A stretch of DNA of 64,000 nucleotides from Parietichytrium sp. I65-24A (GCA_012862575.1 BLSF01000037.1:186001-250000); one strand, 5' to 3'. Positions 19,491 to 31,222 are shown, numbered from the stretch's first letter. Made by a program: numbers and translations. Notes: generated by a model not told the origin, from the sequence alone.

Positions 19491-21112
19491 GCTGCAGACA
19501 AGCCAAGCGATTGCTTCAGCCCCGCGCCAGCCTTGCTCTTCAAGTTCGCTGCGCCTCTCGCACCTGTGAGAGATTCACGCCTTTTTCCAGGTATCACGCA
19601 GCCTCTTCGGACATGCAGACAGGAAGAGGCTGATAGGCAAACTTGCTTGCTGCCTCGCTCCTCTCTCTCTGCCAACCTCTCGCTTCTTGGAGACGCGCGA
19701 CAATCTCGCTGCCTCGGTGTGAAACGCCGGCGTCCTTGGATCGAAGCAGCACCAACCACAGAAGACCCTTCTTCAACTCGTGCGCCACAATTTCGACGCT
19801 TCAACGAGCTTGCAACCGGATCAATGTTGACTACTTCCTTGGAGGTAGGGGCCCCTACTTTGACGAGCTACGACGGTGAGTGAAGTGCGCGTAGAATATT
19901 GACAACAAAGCAAGCAGCAGCAACAACAACAACAACAACAGCTACACCTGCAAATGCCCCAATGCGCCTTTCTCGCCTGCTAGTAGGCTGTGCGAGATTC
20001 GTTCTTGTGTGGCGAGTTCCTCCACTTGGACTTGAGAAGGCACAATACAAAATAAAGAATGCAGAATAGAAGTCGAAATTCGAAATTGCAAGCTAGGCCA
20101 AACGACCGGCCGCTTTGGGAAGTTTTCGGAGTGCATTTCTCATTTCACATTTCACATTATAGACATTCTGCTCAACCATCTGTAGGCAGGCGCCTGCAGT
20201 CAGGAGTTTAGTTGTCATTTCCTACTGCACGAACAGACTCGCCTGCTAGGCTTTCATCATTCCGGAATGTGCCACAGCTTGGCAAGCAATTCCCTCGTTG
20301 TTTTGCTGCCGGCGCCTTTCACCGAATAACTCTGAGCAGCCTACCATTACATCTCCTTGTAACCTGCATGCCTTGCTCGTTGCTCTCGTTGGTCCGCCAA
20401 ACACTCTCTCGCGAGTGCGTTACACGCTTAGCCTTCTTTGTGCCATCGTTAAGCATTGTCGACGACCAACCACTCTCAGCAACTCTGTGAAAGCTAAACA
20501 GCTGTCAATTCTTCCAAATTTCACTCTTGTGACCACTTCTCGCTTGTCGCTTGTCGCTTCTCACTTGTCACTTGCCACTTGTGAGGCTAGCTAGAGTGAG
20601 TGGACATTTGGATGGATGGATGGATGGATGGATTCCTTTTCGTAATTACAAATATATCCGTTACCGATACTTTCTCGGCAGACCCTGAATATGAATTGTA
20701 TTCAATTTTATAGTCTCAAATACTAGTTTTGTATTGGTAGTTCTGGGTTCTCGAGTGAGTGGTGGACGTCGTACCAGTACCGGTACTTGCACCAACAAAA
20801 CATTACCTTTGTTTTTAAAACCAAAATTCAAAAGACGACTGAAGAAATAGAGTAGATGTTGTTCACTGTTAGACGAGTCTGAGATTGAACTGGACTCGTC
20901 TGAGATTGAACTGAGAAAGGGGAAATCAATTAAATCACCATCGATATGCCGTGAGTCAAAATGCATTCCTCTCTTCCCCCAAAGCCGAAGACAATCATTT
21001 CCCAAGAACCCGATCTTCCGGGTCCTACACTCGCCGCCACCCAAAACTATAACAACCCAAGCACCCGGACCAGGGCATTCAGGGGACGAAAAGGAGGATC
21101 CCAGTGGCCCGG
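19491..21112. other. Divergent intergenic region with short repeats
   Basis: About 1.6 kb between the CDKL kinase and the surface protein gene. It holds a CAA array near 19919-19940, a GGAT array near 20610-20632, and a 21-bp direct repeat (unit GACTCGTCTGAGATTGAACTG, with a slightly different first copy) near 20872-20912. ORFs here look like chance frames. No RNA gene is seen. Confidence 0.5.
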
Positions 21113-21133
21113 ATGGTCCGCGATGTACAAGCG

Positions 21134-24127
21134 ATGAACAGAGTGTCCGCGGTTCCATTCCGCGCGTACGCGTGGTTCCTGGCGGCCGTCGTCGTCGTGG
21201 TCCGCGCGTCAGCCTCGGGTCTGAGGCTGGTGCATCCGTCCCGGGTGGCAGTGTGGCACGAGGGGTGCGCGGCAGCAGTGGTGTGGGAAGGGGGGTACGC
21301 GCACGGGTACGATATCAGCGTGGTGTCCGCGGAAGGGTACGCGCTGGGACAGTCGTGGGACTCCTCCGGGAGGGGCGGCGGACGCAAGAGGGTGGTGGTG
21401 CCGGCTCTGTGCGCCAAGAAGAATGAATTGTCGAATGTTGGGAGCGACTGTTTAAGGGTTGATGGGTCTGGCGTAGCGAGGTACTACATCAAGTTTAAAG
21501 CGCGCGGACCGAGGGAAGAGACGCACTTGCTGCCGGATGGAGGGTTCAGAATAGTTCCGCGGAGGCTGATGATTCTCGAACCATTTGCGAAGCTATCTGC
21601 GGCGGATGCGATGCCTTTGTACACAGTGGGAGAGGTCATTCCCGTGCGGTGGAGAAGCGACGGACTCGGCGTCGCATCAAACGCCACCGTGAGCGTGTTT
21701 CTCGTAAGAGAAGGGTTCCGGAAAGTCCTGCTGGAGAACGCGCCGAGCTGGGGAGCTGCGAACCTGACGATAGCAAGTGATGTTCCTACGGGCGAGCACT
21801 ATAGACTGTATTTTGAAACGTCGCCTCTGGTCGTCACGGCAGCGTCGGCCAAGCTGCGGACGAGGAAGCTGCATGCGTTCAGCCACGTGTTCAAAATACA
21901 AGGCGCGCACCTCGTGTTTCTCGAACCAGGGAATTGGCAGACATTTGAGACTGGCGAGAAAATGACCTTGCGCTGGGGCAGCGTGTCGGCTTTTCCCCTG
22001 AGCGAAAGTGCTCTTGATTTTGTGTTTTGTAGGTGGAAGTACCGCCAAATGCAGAAAGGCGATGTGCTGCGCGCCAAAGTTTCAACCGAGAAGGGCTCCG
22101 ACGGCTTCGATGGGGTAAACTCGTACAAAATGATTCGCGCGGACCCGAGAAGAGGTCACGCCAGTTGGACGCTCCCCTCGGAAGTCTCTTTTGTAAATGA
22201 CCACTATGTAGTGCTTGCCTACCAGGATGGAGTGGAGGTTGGGGAGAGCGAGCCGATCTATGTCCACGGGTTCCTAGCTTACTTCATGTTTCCATTTCCC
22301 CGTGAAGCCTACACATCAACACGGCCTAAAATGCTCTCTCCTGTTCATATTGGTGAGGAGGTAAACATAAAGTTCGTCTTTCGGAACCCAGGGAGACACT
22401 TTGAGCAATTTTCGCTCGTGGCGAGGGAATACACGAACGGATTTTCTGGACATCCCAAGAAAATTGTGAGAATCAAGTCTGGGCTTAAATTCGGAGAATT
22501 TGCTTCGTTCGTTGGTACCCAGGCTTGGGTAATACAACCCGGCGAGTTCCAAGTTGGTGACCTGCTCTGCCTGGAACTGATCCCAGAGCCTGCCATAGAA
22601 GATAGAAGGTTGAAGGCTATTTTGAGGTACGGTCACCCTCTTCGACAGCATTTCGTGGCTCAATCCGGGCCATTTATATACGCCGGAAATGCCATGAAGC
22701 ACACATTCCCGCAAGTCGATCTTTCCCGTAACTTTCACACGTGGGAGGTTGGCAAGTTTATCAAGTTTCCGCAGCTTGGTATCAGCGGCGGAAGCTCGAA
22801 TGGCACCAGCGGGCTGGATCATTTGAAGATGGATCTTATTTCTGTGAAAACTTCCTTGCGGGCACCCGATGTCGTCAGCCTGATCGGTGTGGGTGAGAAT
22901 CTCCCCGAACAGCAGTCCGGGTTCAAGTTTCTAAGATTTATTAGGAAGAGACGAAGTAGCGACGAGTTTGCAGTGGAGGGAATCGTCGGGCCACTCTGGA
23001 TATCCAATCGCGCCACACGAATTGAGCTCCCTTCGAATATGACCCTTTTTTCTGTCGGCAGTTTGGTCCCCATAATCTGGGTTGAGGCAGAGTCGAAGGT
23101 GCCAGCCGCGATGGAGCGTGTTGTGGTAAGATACGTCCGCAAGGCTGGAGAAGAGTTTCATCCGATCCATGAGCACGCGATATCAAGACTGCATCCATCA
23201 GGGAATACAATGCTCGGCGGGCTTGCTTCTTCCAAAAAGGCTGCAAAACAGGTTGCACTTAGCATGTACGAGGGAGAGTGGCATATTCCATGTTTTGCTC
23301 AGCAAGGAGAGTACGAGATTGCGCGAGAGCGAACAGAGGGAAGTGGGACAACCTGGACTGTATTAAGCCGGGTTTTAGTGCTGGGTTTGCAAAGCGGATT
23401 CACCGCGCCTTTAGAGGGCGACGTGTGGCGGAGCGATTCCATGGTCAGTATTGCTTGGGTCACTGATTTTGAGAAGGGAAGGCTGTCTTCCCGGAATCAT
23501 TGTGGATTTTACGCAGTGAAGACCGTGGATGTTGTGCTTTCGAGCAAGCGGTCTGGCGAGACATGGACTCTGGCGCAAAGCATCCCGAATTGCGGATCGC
23601 TTCAGATCAAGCTACCAGGTAAGGTGAAAGATGACGATCAATACTTTCTCACGGTGGCTGATGCGACGAGAAACGAAGCCGATCGCTCGCTTTTGAAAAG
23701 CGGGTTATTCACGATCGCGAAACTTCCTCAGGAGGAAGCCGCGATGAATGACATGATCAATCCTGATTTCAGGAAGGTGGCGTCGGTGCGCAGCAAGACC
23801 AGTATGTCAGTGGACCCATCGACGAGGCTCTTGGAATTTCATGGCGCAAGTTCGCTAAATGCCGCCACGCCAGACGCGGCAATTTCTCGGCCGCTCCCGC
23901 AATTCCTGTGGATGCTTTTAACAGTAGTTGGCATCGCCATCGTCGGCCTGTTTCTCGTAATTTGCCAGTTCCGAAAAGAGCTTTCACACTTGCTCTTTGC
24001 GAAGAGCATAGCTGTTGCTCCTCCGGTTGTATCGTCGGGAGGGGCGAGTGCGAAGAAGCCCACCATCAGACCCTCTGCCACTTCATCGCTGCGATTTCGA
24101 GCCATCACCAGCACTCAGGACTTTTAA
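21134..24127 (+). CDS. Large single-pass surface protein with Kre9/KNH-like modules
   Basis: About 997 residues from the ATG that gives the best signal peptide (MNRVSAVPFRAYAWFLAAVV); an in-frame ATG at 21113 would add seven residues. The ectodomain contains at least four modules with the pattern of a boundary Pro or hydrophobic strand, then 'G-x-x-V/W' and 'I/L-x-W': YTVGEVIPVRWRSDG, FETGEKMTLRWGSV, FSVGSLVPIIWVEAE and GDVWRSDSMVSIAWVTD. That pattern matches the Ser-Thr-rich GPI-anchored family (Kre9/KNH N-terminal-like beta domain) of fungi and protists. A single transmembrane helix near residues 930-955 (FLWMLLTVVGIAIVGLFLVI) precedes a short basic cytosolic tail with Ser/Thr. The likely role is a cell-surface adhesin, wall-associated protein or receptor; the ligand is unknown. 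No kinase or other signalling domain is present. Confidence 0.8.
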   Translation: MNRVSAVPFRAYAWFLAAVVVVVRASASGLRLVHPSRVAVWHEGCAAAVVWEGGYAHGYDISVVSAEGYALGQSWDSSGRGGGRKRVVVPALCAKKNELSNVGSDCLRVDGSGVARYYIKFKARGPREETHLLPDGGFRIVPRRLMILEPFAKLSAADAMPLYTVGEVIPVRWRSDGLGVASNATVSVFLVREGFRKVLLENAPSWGAANLTIASDVPTGEHYRLYFETSPLVVTAASAKLRTRKLHAFSHVFKIQGAHLVFLEPGNWQTFETGEKMTLRWGSVSAFPLSESALDFVFCRWKYRQMQKGDVLRAKVSTEKGSDGFDGVNSYKMIRADPRRGHASWTLPSEVSFVNDHYVVLAYQDGVEVGESEPIYVHGFLAYFMFPFPREAYTSTRPKMLSPVHIGEEVNIKFVFRNPGRHFEQFSLVAREYTNGFSGHPKKIVRIKSGLKFGEFASFVGTQAWVIQPGEFQVGDLLCLELIPEPAIEDRRLKAILRYGHPLRQHFVAQSGPFIYAGNAMKHTFPQVDLSRNFHTWEVGKFIKFPQLGISGGSSNGTSGLDHLKMDLISVKTSLRAPDVVSLIGVGENLPEQQSGFKFLRFIRKRRSSDEFAVEGIVGPLWISNRATRIELPSNMTLFSVGSLVPIIWVEAESKVPAAMERVVVRYVRKAGEEFHPIHEHAISRLHPSGNTMLGGLASSKKAAKQVALSMYEGEWHIPCFAQQGEYEIARERTEGSGTTWTVLSRVLVLGLQSGFTAPLEGDVWRSDSMVSIAWVTDFEKGRLSSRNHCGFYAVKTVDVVLSSKRSGETWTLAQSIPNCGSLQIKLPGKVKDDDQYFLTVADATRNEADRSLLKSGLFTIAKLPQEEAAMNDMINPDFRKVASVRSKTSMSVDPSTRLLEFHGASSLNAATPDAAISRPLPQFLWMLLTVVGIAIVGLFLVICQFRKELSHLLFAKSIAVAPPVVSSGGASAKKPTIRPSATSSLRFRAITSTQDF

Positions 24128-24697
24128 TTTACATTTACAATTTATTCAACTTTTTAAGGTTCATGTGCACCCGCACTTTGAGGAGCAAAAAGCTTTGACC
24201 AAAATTCTCTTCGAACCAAACGACCAATCTCGGCTCACCTTGCGAATCACAGCCAACCCAAATGGCTCCGCCTCCAGTCCGGTCCCTCCGCTATCTTCCA
24301 CCATCGCATGTTGATTCACAGTCAGTCGCCCTCATCGGCTAGTCGCCTCAAGACTTTTCTTCGCAAGGCTATGTTCAATGAATGCTCCCTGCTACTAGTA
24401 CGCATCCCTTATGCGCATTTATGCGCATTCGCGGAATCGATTAGGTTCTAAAGGTTATAGCTTTTCTGCTGTTTGCGTCACTCGTTGCGACAAGGTGCAC
24501 TACTCCAAAAGATAGATAGATAGATGGATCAATTGATACGCTCGTTCCTTCTCTTCCAAAAGAGAAACACAAAAGCAACTTGAAAACAAACAGACCAAAC
24601 AGACCAAACAGACCAAACAAACCCGCAACGCGATCTGCATACGCATAGCATACGCAGGGGATACGCGTATCATACTCGGGGGATACGCAGAGGCGTG
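24128..24697. other. Intergenic region
   Basis: About 0.57 kb between two plus-strand genes. It contains a GATA/GATG stretch near 24512-24526 and a nine-base AAACAGACC array near 24587-24625. No gene is supported. Confidence 0.5.
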
Positions 24698-26125
24698 ATG
24701 GCGGAGCAGTTGGCGGCCCAGCCGCTTCGTATTTCGGTGCCAGAGAGCTCTCTGGCGGACCTTAAAGAGCGCCTGCAGCGACGGGCGACTGGGAAGCAGC
24801 GCGGGAGCGGGAATTGGGAAAGCGGGACGAGTGCCGCGGCGCTGGAGGAGCTGTTGGAGTACTGGGAGAAGGAGTATGACTGGCGGGAAGCGGAAGCAGA
24901 GCTGAATGAGATGCAGCACTTTACGGCGCAGGTGGACGAGGTGAATGTGCATTTTGTGCATGAGAGGAGCGCGGCCGAGGGCGCCATCCCGCTGCTGCTT
25001 GTGCATGGCTGGCCGGGGAGCGTGTTTGAGTTTCGTAAGTGAGATGTTTGCACGGTGGGCGGGATCGCGCGAGGGACTGACTGACGGTGTGAGCTGTGTT
25101 CGATGATTCTGTTTGCAGACAAGCTCATTCCCTTGCTGATGAATGACAGCGACCATCCGTTCCACATCGTGGCCCCGAGCTTACCTGGGTATGGGTGGAG
25201 TCAAGTGGAGGGTGGAAAGGGAGTGAATGTCGCGCGGACCGCGGAGATATTCAATAAGCTTATGCGCGGACTGGGGTATGAATACTACGCCGTGCAAGGT
25301 GGCGACTGGGGCTCGATGGTGGCGAGCGCAATGGCACAGCAATTCGGAAATCACGTGTGTGCGCTTCATCTCAACATGTGCGTTTCCCAGCCTTTAAAAG
25401 CCCTGAGCGTGCGCGGTATGTATCAGCGATACTTGTACCTTCGGGACGCTTCGTTTCCTGGATTAATGCTCGACTCTAAGGACCAGCAGCGCTTGGAAGG
25501 TCTCAAATCTTACGCCAAGTCTGGCAGCTCGTACTTTCTGTACAATGCCACCAAGCCTCAGCTCCTCAGCATTTCAATGAACGACTCTCCCGCAGCACTA
25601 GCAAGCTGGATTCTCGAAAAGTACAGGGAGTGGACCGACCGACGCGGCGAAGGCGGTCCTGGGCTGACAAAGTACCAAATGGTGACGAACCTTTGCATAT
25701 ATTGGTTCACTCAGACGATTGGGTCTTCTTGTCGGTTCTACCTCGAAACAGTGCCGATTCTTCCCGGTGTAGAGAGTAGATTTCGAGAAGTTCCCTATTG
25801 CTCAGTCCCTACAGGGGTTGCCGCTTTTCCATCAGAAATAATCATGGTCCCAAGGCAGTGGATGTCCATGGCATTCAATGTGCAACACTGGACAGATTTG
25901 GCCAAAGGCGGGCACTTTGCTGCTTGGGAAGAACCTCACGCGCTGAAGACGGAGCTGCAATCTTTTTTTCACCACGTGGTTGACTTTGAGGAGTGTCAGC
26001 GCAAGTGTAAGACGCGTGAAATTGGCGAGGAGCCGGTAGACAATCTGGTGCCATTCCGTACCATGTCTGCGTTGGGTGTTGCGGGGATCTCTGCTCTGGC
26101 GTACAAGTTTTACTCTCGTTTGTAA
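24698..26125 (+). CDS. Microsomal-type epoxide hydrolase (one intron)
   Basis: The gene is two exons, 24698-25034 and 25119-26125, giving 447 residues. The intron (GTAAGTGAG...TTTGCAG) interrupts one codon and restores the family motif GSVFEFHKLIPLL exactly. The N-terminal EHN domain (LRISVPESSLADLKERL, YDWREAEAELN) precedes an alpha/beta-hydrolase core. Visible catalytic features are the oxyanion motif HGWPGS at residue 103, the nucleophile Asp175 in GGDWGS and the charge-relay His378 in GGHFAAWE. It should hydrolyse epoxides of xenobiotics or fatty acids to diols. Unlike animal microsomal enzymes, which have an N-terminal anchor, this protein has no hydrophobic N-terminus but ends in a hydrophobic stretch (ALGVAGISALAY) that could be a tail anchor. 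The start is ATG 24698; the preceding GTG is ignored. Confidence 0.93.
25035..25118 (+). other. GT-AG intron of the epoxide hydrolase gene
   Basis: An 84-bp intron, donor GTAAGTGAG and acceptor GTTTGCAG, phase 1. It is supported by exact restoration of a conserved protein motif across the junction. Confidence 0.93.
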
Positions 26126-26376
26126 ATTTGACGCACACGTGCCGCCGAACAATCTCGACTGATCCCACCCCGAAGGAGTCTGAACGAGGTGGCACAGGTT
26201 CTTTTGTCTTGGTGCAAGCTCACGTTCCAAAAATTAAGAAGGCTAAGACACTGGAAGGAGAGGCTGGTGTTTTTTCACATTTGCCTTCTTTCATCTCAAG
26301 AAATAAAGTGTGTCTGAGAAGCAAGAATTTTGTTCAGATTTGGTTATGTTTGTTTGTGCGCGAAAAAATAGCAAGT

Positions 26377-27678
26377 CTACTTTGCCCTCGCTGGAGTTCG
26401 CTTCAGAAGGTGGGAAGGAAACAACTTCATGTCTTTGCTACCGACAAAGATCTCCAAAGTCTTGTGAAGACGATAGAATGCAGTATGTTGAACGAAAGGC
26501 ACGTTGTACTTTTTGCAAATGTCCTTGACGAGAGGATGTGCTTTCTGGTAACTGAGCATCGAAAGATCTGGCCAGAGATGGTGCTCAATCTGGTAGTTGA
26601 GAAATCCGTGAAAAAAGTCAATTGGGTCGGTTCCAGCAGAGCAGTCAGTGGAGCCAATGACCTGACGCAAAAAGAACTCGTCGGACTTTGGTTCGCAGTG
26701 ATCGTCGAACCAGTACAGATCATCGCCAGCGTGGTTTGGCACCACAGTCAGGAAAGAGTGGCAGTTGCAGAGCATGTCAGCTAGGATGAGGTTGATAACA
26801 GCGTTGAAGAACGCGGTCTTGCCGAGCAGGAGAAACGGCAGTGGGGAAAGCACAAAGCGGTAAAAGAAGAACGGAAGGAACACCTTCTGCATGTAGGCGG
26901 AGGTGGACCACCACGATGGGTAGTTCCCGTCAATCATGTGGAAGACGGTCATCACGTGGCGTTTCTTGAACTCATCGAGAAGGTTTGCTTTAGCTGCTTT
27001 GTTCTCGGCCAACTCTTTCATCTGGTCGCTGAGCGAGTTCATCTCCTTGAGCTTATTGGTGAAAAGAAGCTGGCTGTAGGTGTTGGAGCTGTAATAAGTC
27101 CACTTCCAGGTGATGGCAAAAAATGCAGCCGTAAGGTACTTGAAGATGACAGGAATCTCCAGCCCGCGAATCCACTGCGCGTTCATCTGTACAAGATCGG
27201 GGTCCATGTCCTCGTTCAAAGAGTAGTGATGGAATCTGCCGTGCTCAATGTTCCAAGCTTCTGGGAGCATCCAGTCGAACCAGTCAATAGCGCGGCGAAG
27301 CAGGGATCCAACTCCGAACACCCATCGAGAAAAGCCCCTCTTCTTGGCTGGGGTGTTGTCGTACCCGCCATGGCAAACATGGTGGCCGATCATGACCCAG
27401 CGAGAGTAGAGCCCGGTGCTGAGGCAAACGACGGTGAAGAGATTTGGCTGCCAGTACATGGTGAGGAACCCGGCGATGCAAAATGCATAGTGCCACCTCA
27501 AAATCTTGTCCAAGTGCACCTCATCAGCCACGCCTTGTTGCTGTCGCAGTTTGTCTCCGAGCTCGCGCATCTCCCGCCCAAACCCTGCGAGGTCAAGGTT
27601 CACGATCCACTCGTCCTCCTTGGCCACCTTGGTCATTTCAGCAGGCTCATCGCCCCTGAGGTTTGCTTCCACAGCCAT
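26377..27678 (-). CDS. Membrane fatty acid desaturase, front-end type without cytochrome b5
   Basis: A 433-residue di-iron desaturase acting on acyl chains in the ER or a plastid/mitochondrial membrane. The three His boxes are present: HHVCH at residues 99-103, HGRFHH at 146-151 and QIEHH at 363-367. The Gln in the third box is the mark of front-end (delta-4/5/6/8) and related desaturases. Hydrophobic segments flank the boxes (YAFCIAGFLTMYW, VINLILADML). The N-terminal cytochrome b5 domain usual for front-end enzymes is missing; the first 55 residues are charged and helical, so an external b5 or ferredoxin must supply electrons. Regiospecificity cannot be read from the sequence. A sphingolipid or plastid-type desaturase is the main alternative. 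It converges on the epoxide hydrolase gene, 251 bp apart. Confidence 0.9.
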   Translation of the reverse strand: MAVEANLRGDEPAEMTKVAKEDEWIVNLDLAGFGREMRELGDKLRQQQGVADEVHLDKILRWHYAFCIAGFLTMYWQPNLFTVVCLSTGLYSRWVMIGHHVCHGGYDNTPAKKRGFSRWVFGVGSLLRRAIDWFDWMLPEAWNIEHGRFHHYSLNEDMDPDLVQMNAQWIRGLEIPVIFKYLTAAFFAITWKWTYYSSNTYSQLLFTNKLKEMNSLSDQMKELAENKAAKANLLDEFKKRHVMTVFHMIDGNYPSWWSTSAYMQKVFLPFFFYRFVLSPLPFLLLGKTAFFNAVINLILADMLCNCHSFLTVVPNHAGDDLYWFDDHCEPKSDEFFLRQVIGSTDCSAGTDPIDFFHGFLNYQIEHHLWPDLSMLSYQKAHPLVKDICKKYNVPFVQHTAFYRLHKTLEIFVGSKDMKLFPSHLLKRTPARAK

Positions 27679-30600
27679 CGCCCTCCTTCAATACAAATCA
27701 ATATGCGCAGCGTGCTCTGCTTGCCGGCCCGACTTGCAACTTTGAGCCCACGCTTGCGCTCCCACAAGCACACACAAACAAGGACAACCACACGGCTCAC
27801 CCGGCGCAAACAGTCGCGGACGAGTAAAGTCGATGACGAGAGCGCAGACTCGCAGAGAGAGAGACAGAGACAGAGACAGAAAGGTAGAGAGAGAGATTTG
27901 TTTTGTGGGAGTCGAGCCCTCACACAGCAGTTTCCCGGCCTTTGATTTTTCTCGCAACTCCTCACTCACTCAGTCACTCGCTCACTCACACTGCCTCACA
28001 GCCAGCGATGCCAGCAGCTGCAAACGGTGTCTGTTGTTGCTCTTCTTCTATTTCTTCTTCTTCTTCTTCTTCACTCACTCTCTCTCAATCAGTGTAGACA
28101 GTCTCTTTCTCTCTCAACCCTTCTTCACACACACCGGGCCTCTCTCCCTCTCTCTCTCAACACTCTCAGCACTCCCAACGCCTACGCAGGCGGAGTAGGA
28201 CTTGCTGCTGGCCGACTAGTCCTCGCCGTCGCCCGGGGCGTCCGTCCCACACGGTTTTGCAGTGTTTTGCAGTGTCTTCTTTTCTTTGATTTCTTTGCCG
28301 CCTCTTGCAATCGACCGAGTGGGATCAACATCTCTTATCCTATCCATCAATGCATCTTCATCGAAGGAACATTGATTGAGCATTGAACATTGAACATTGA
28401 ACGTTTTCTCATTCGAAATGAATGAACATTTTGATTGAACAAGAAGGAAGAAAGAACGCGATGAACGATGAAGGATGAGGGATGGATTAGAAAGACTCTG
28501 CGCTTGTGAGGAGGTGTGCAATGTGAAATGTGAAATGTGAGGTGGCGCCCTCAGACTCCTCAGACCCAGACCTCAGAGAGGAGAGGAAAAGGTAGGGAAG
28601 AATGTGTAGATGGACAAGGTAGAGAGAAAGGAAAGGAAGGGATGAAGGGAGTGAAGGTGAGAGAGGACAGTCTTGGAATTCGGAATTTGGAATAATTAAT
28701 TTGGGACTTGGCAATACTTGGCAGTTGTTTTCTAGAGTGTATATGACGAGCCGATGGCGTTGCGTTTGTGCATTTACAAGTGTTACAGCTATTACAAGAG
28801 GACTGAGAGAGGCGAGATTGATCGTTGATATTCGTTGTTGATCAAGATGTTTTGGATGTGAAATACATTGATTGAAAAACTGTGAATTTGACACTGATAC
28901 CGGTAAGTCTCGGCGGCTCGGACGAATGATGACGAATGACGAATGTGAGAGAAGGAAAAGAAAGCATACGAGCCATATCGTTTCTTCGTTTTCGTCATCG
29001 TAAAGGGTTGAGCATTGGCACTGTTCACGTGCACGCCTGCTTTTACCCTGCCTTTCGTTTCCTGAGATCTGGGATTATCTGAGACCTGAATGAAGTACTT
29101 ACCTGAACGCTGAATCACTCGTTCACTGCCGATTTTGACTGATTGAAAAGCGCTCAGGAATGTTTCCGAGTTTGCATTTCATTTGCTGCTGAGAAATTGG
29201 CACAATCGTCGTAGGACCTGTCCGAGTCAGACAGCGCATTATCAGAATGGAAAGTTGAGCTTACATTTCTGAGCCGACTGCTCTGATCTCGTGACCTCCG
29301 AGCCTATTTTCATGATCATTGATTTGTCAAGAAAAGGTGGCGTGCCTAAAAGCCAAACAAGAACTTTTGTCCACATTTCATCAACACCGAGAACTAAGAA
29401 CTTCGAACGGGATGTACAGGATGAGGGATCATAAACCCTTTCCAATCGCTCGCTCTGTCGAGTTGGACGGTGAATCTGAATCTAATTGATTTAGAATTAG
29501 AAAGATAGCTCTGTAAAGTCCAAGTCTTCGGTGGGCTCTTTCCATTACGAACATGACAGTTGAAGTTGTTGAAGTGAAGAAGGCTGTCCACACGTTATTT
29601 CGTCTAGTGCACGGTAACCTTCACTGCCATCCCATTATAGGATACTCTATCACTGTCACTCACCAATTAGTCCCACTATTAGTCCCCACCGTAAGCGTCT
29701 GTCCGATGACGGAGGCGGTTTGCACAATGGTCTTATGCCGGGGTCCTATGTTTGAAGTAGCAGGTATCTGAATAATTCTGCGCGAATGACAGTGGGTTGG
29801 AAACATTTGGAAACGGAAGCATTTTCTTTCTCGCTGGAACTGGGAAGTTTCTGTCAATTTCAATGAGATGGAATTTGGAATTTGGAATGGAAGTAAACAA
29901 TTGATTGACCAGACATGACCAGACGGGGGTCTCTCGTGAGCGGTCTTCTGGGGCGTGTATTTCACCGGGGATTGTCGCGAATCTCACTCAGCCAGGCAAC
30001 AATGCAGTGCGTCGCTCTGTCGCTCTCACTCTGTGTCGGAGACAGACATCTTCAAACGGCCGTTCTCACTCGTCAATCCCTTGACTCAGCAGCTCCACTC
30101 ATTTCTTTCATTCAACTTGCGCGAACTCAGAGTCTTTTAAGGCTCTTCCTCACACAACTATCAGAGAAAGAAAGGATGAATGAACTTGTTTATTTCCCGA
30201 GACCTCTCGAGCGGACTGGCAAATAATTGGCTCAGAGCTCGTTCACAAACCTCATGAGTCTTTTGATTTGACTCGGACTCCCATGCGTCGCATAGTCTGT
30301 AATTTTAGTACGATTGAGACTCCGACGATCGTGATCGTGATGAGAGCCCAGCTCCGGGCGAGTCTTTTCAAGTTCAAGAACAAAGCTCAACTCAACTCAA
30401 TTCAACTCGACTGAGTCAGTCAACGCGCAAAACAAAACGCGGCCTCAAGCTCAGCTCTCTCTCACCCAACACATCGCACAAGCATGCCACCATTCTTTCT
30501 CGGCATCGACATCGTCATCGTCGTCGGAATTCGGAAGACGTTCACTCTTTCAGTTGACGCGATTTGTTTTCCCCCTGCAACCAAGACACTCAGCAGAGAA

Positions 30601-31222
30601 ATCAAAACAAGTTGAACTAGCTCTCAAAGTTCAGAATTCACTGTCAGGAAAAATTCAATCAGAGCATACATGAGTTGTGTTGTGGAAAGTAAAAAGTGAA
30701 AAGCTTTGCGCTACGACGCTGGCGCACCACGTCAGGAAAAGAAAGAGGCAAGAGATATTCCCGCGAACAAGGAATCATTCTCCAAGCCAAGGCCGCTACT
30801 GTGTAGTTATCGTTTAGGCTAGCACTGTTGCGCCAAAATGTCACTTGGTCGCCCGCGCATTACCTGCGTTGAATGCGAAGTCGAGCGACGTTTGCGCACG
30901 ACTCGTAGGACGCCAGCCAATTCACTAACTTGTTTACCGCAAACACAGTAGGAGGGGGATTGCACAGTGTATATGTATATATAAGAATATCAGTTGTCTG
31001 GTCAAATCAAAGCTCGGACCCAAACGCGTTTTAAACGGAGCTCGCGTGTTTTAAAAGAAACAAATTTGATTTTCGCGGGTAGATTTAAAGCTGGGTCATC
31101 CAACCATGTGCTCTATATGCTCATCACATGAACATTGAATCCAAGTGTTTGATGCGCTATGCGTGTTCGCAGATTGACACTGCCTAGCCTAGACGTAGTT
31201 CTACAAAGCTGATAGGATTCTG
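27679..31222. other. Gene-poor intergenic region of 3.5 kb
   Basis: No ORF looks like a real gene on either strand, and I found no tRNA or other recognisable RNA. The first 500 bp are CT/GA-rich with GAGAGACAGAGACAG-type arrays near 27838-27890 and CTCACTCACT repeats near 27960-28085. Short GAATTTGGAATTTGG motifs occur near 28676-28700 and 29870-29890. The region may include the desaturase promoter and long UTRs. Confidence 0.5.

Noticed and set aside
20661-21158. 165-codon minus-strand frame upstream of the surface protein gene
   Set aside because: It overlaps the signal-peptide region in antisense and includes a direct repeat; it has no protein family features.
27679-31222. Several 60-110 codon frames in the gene-poor region
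   Set aside because: None has a conserved-looking motif, convincing start or splice pair; their lengths fit chance.
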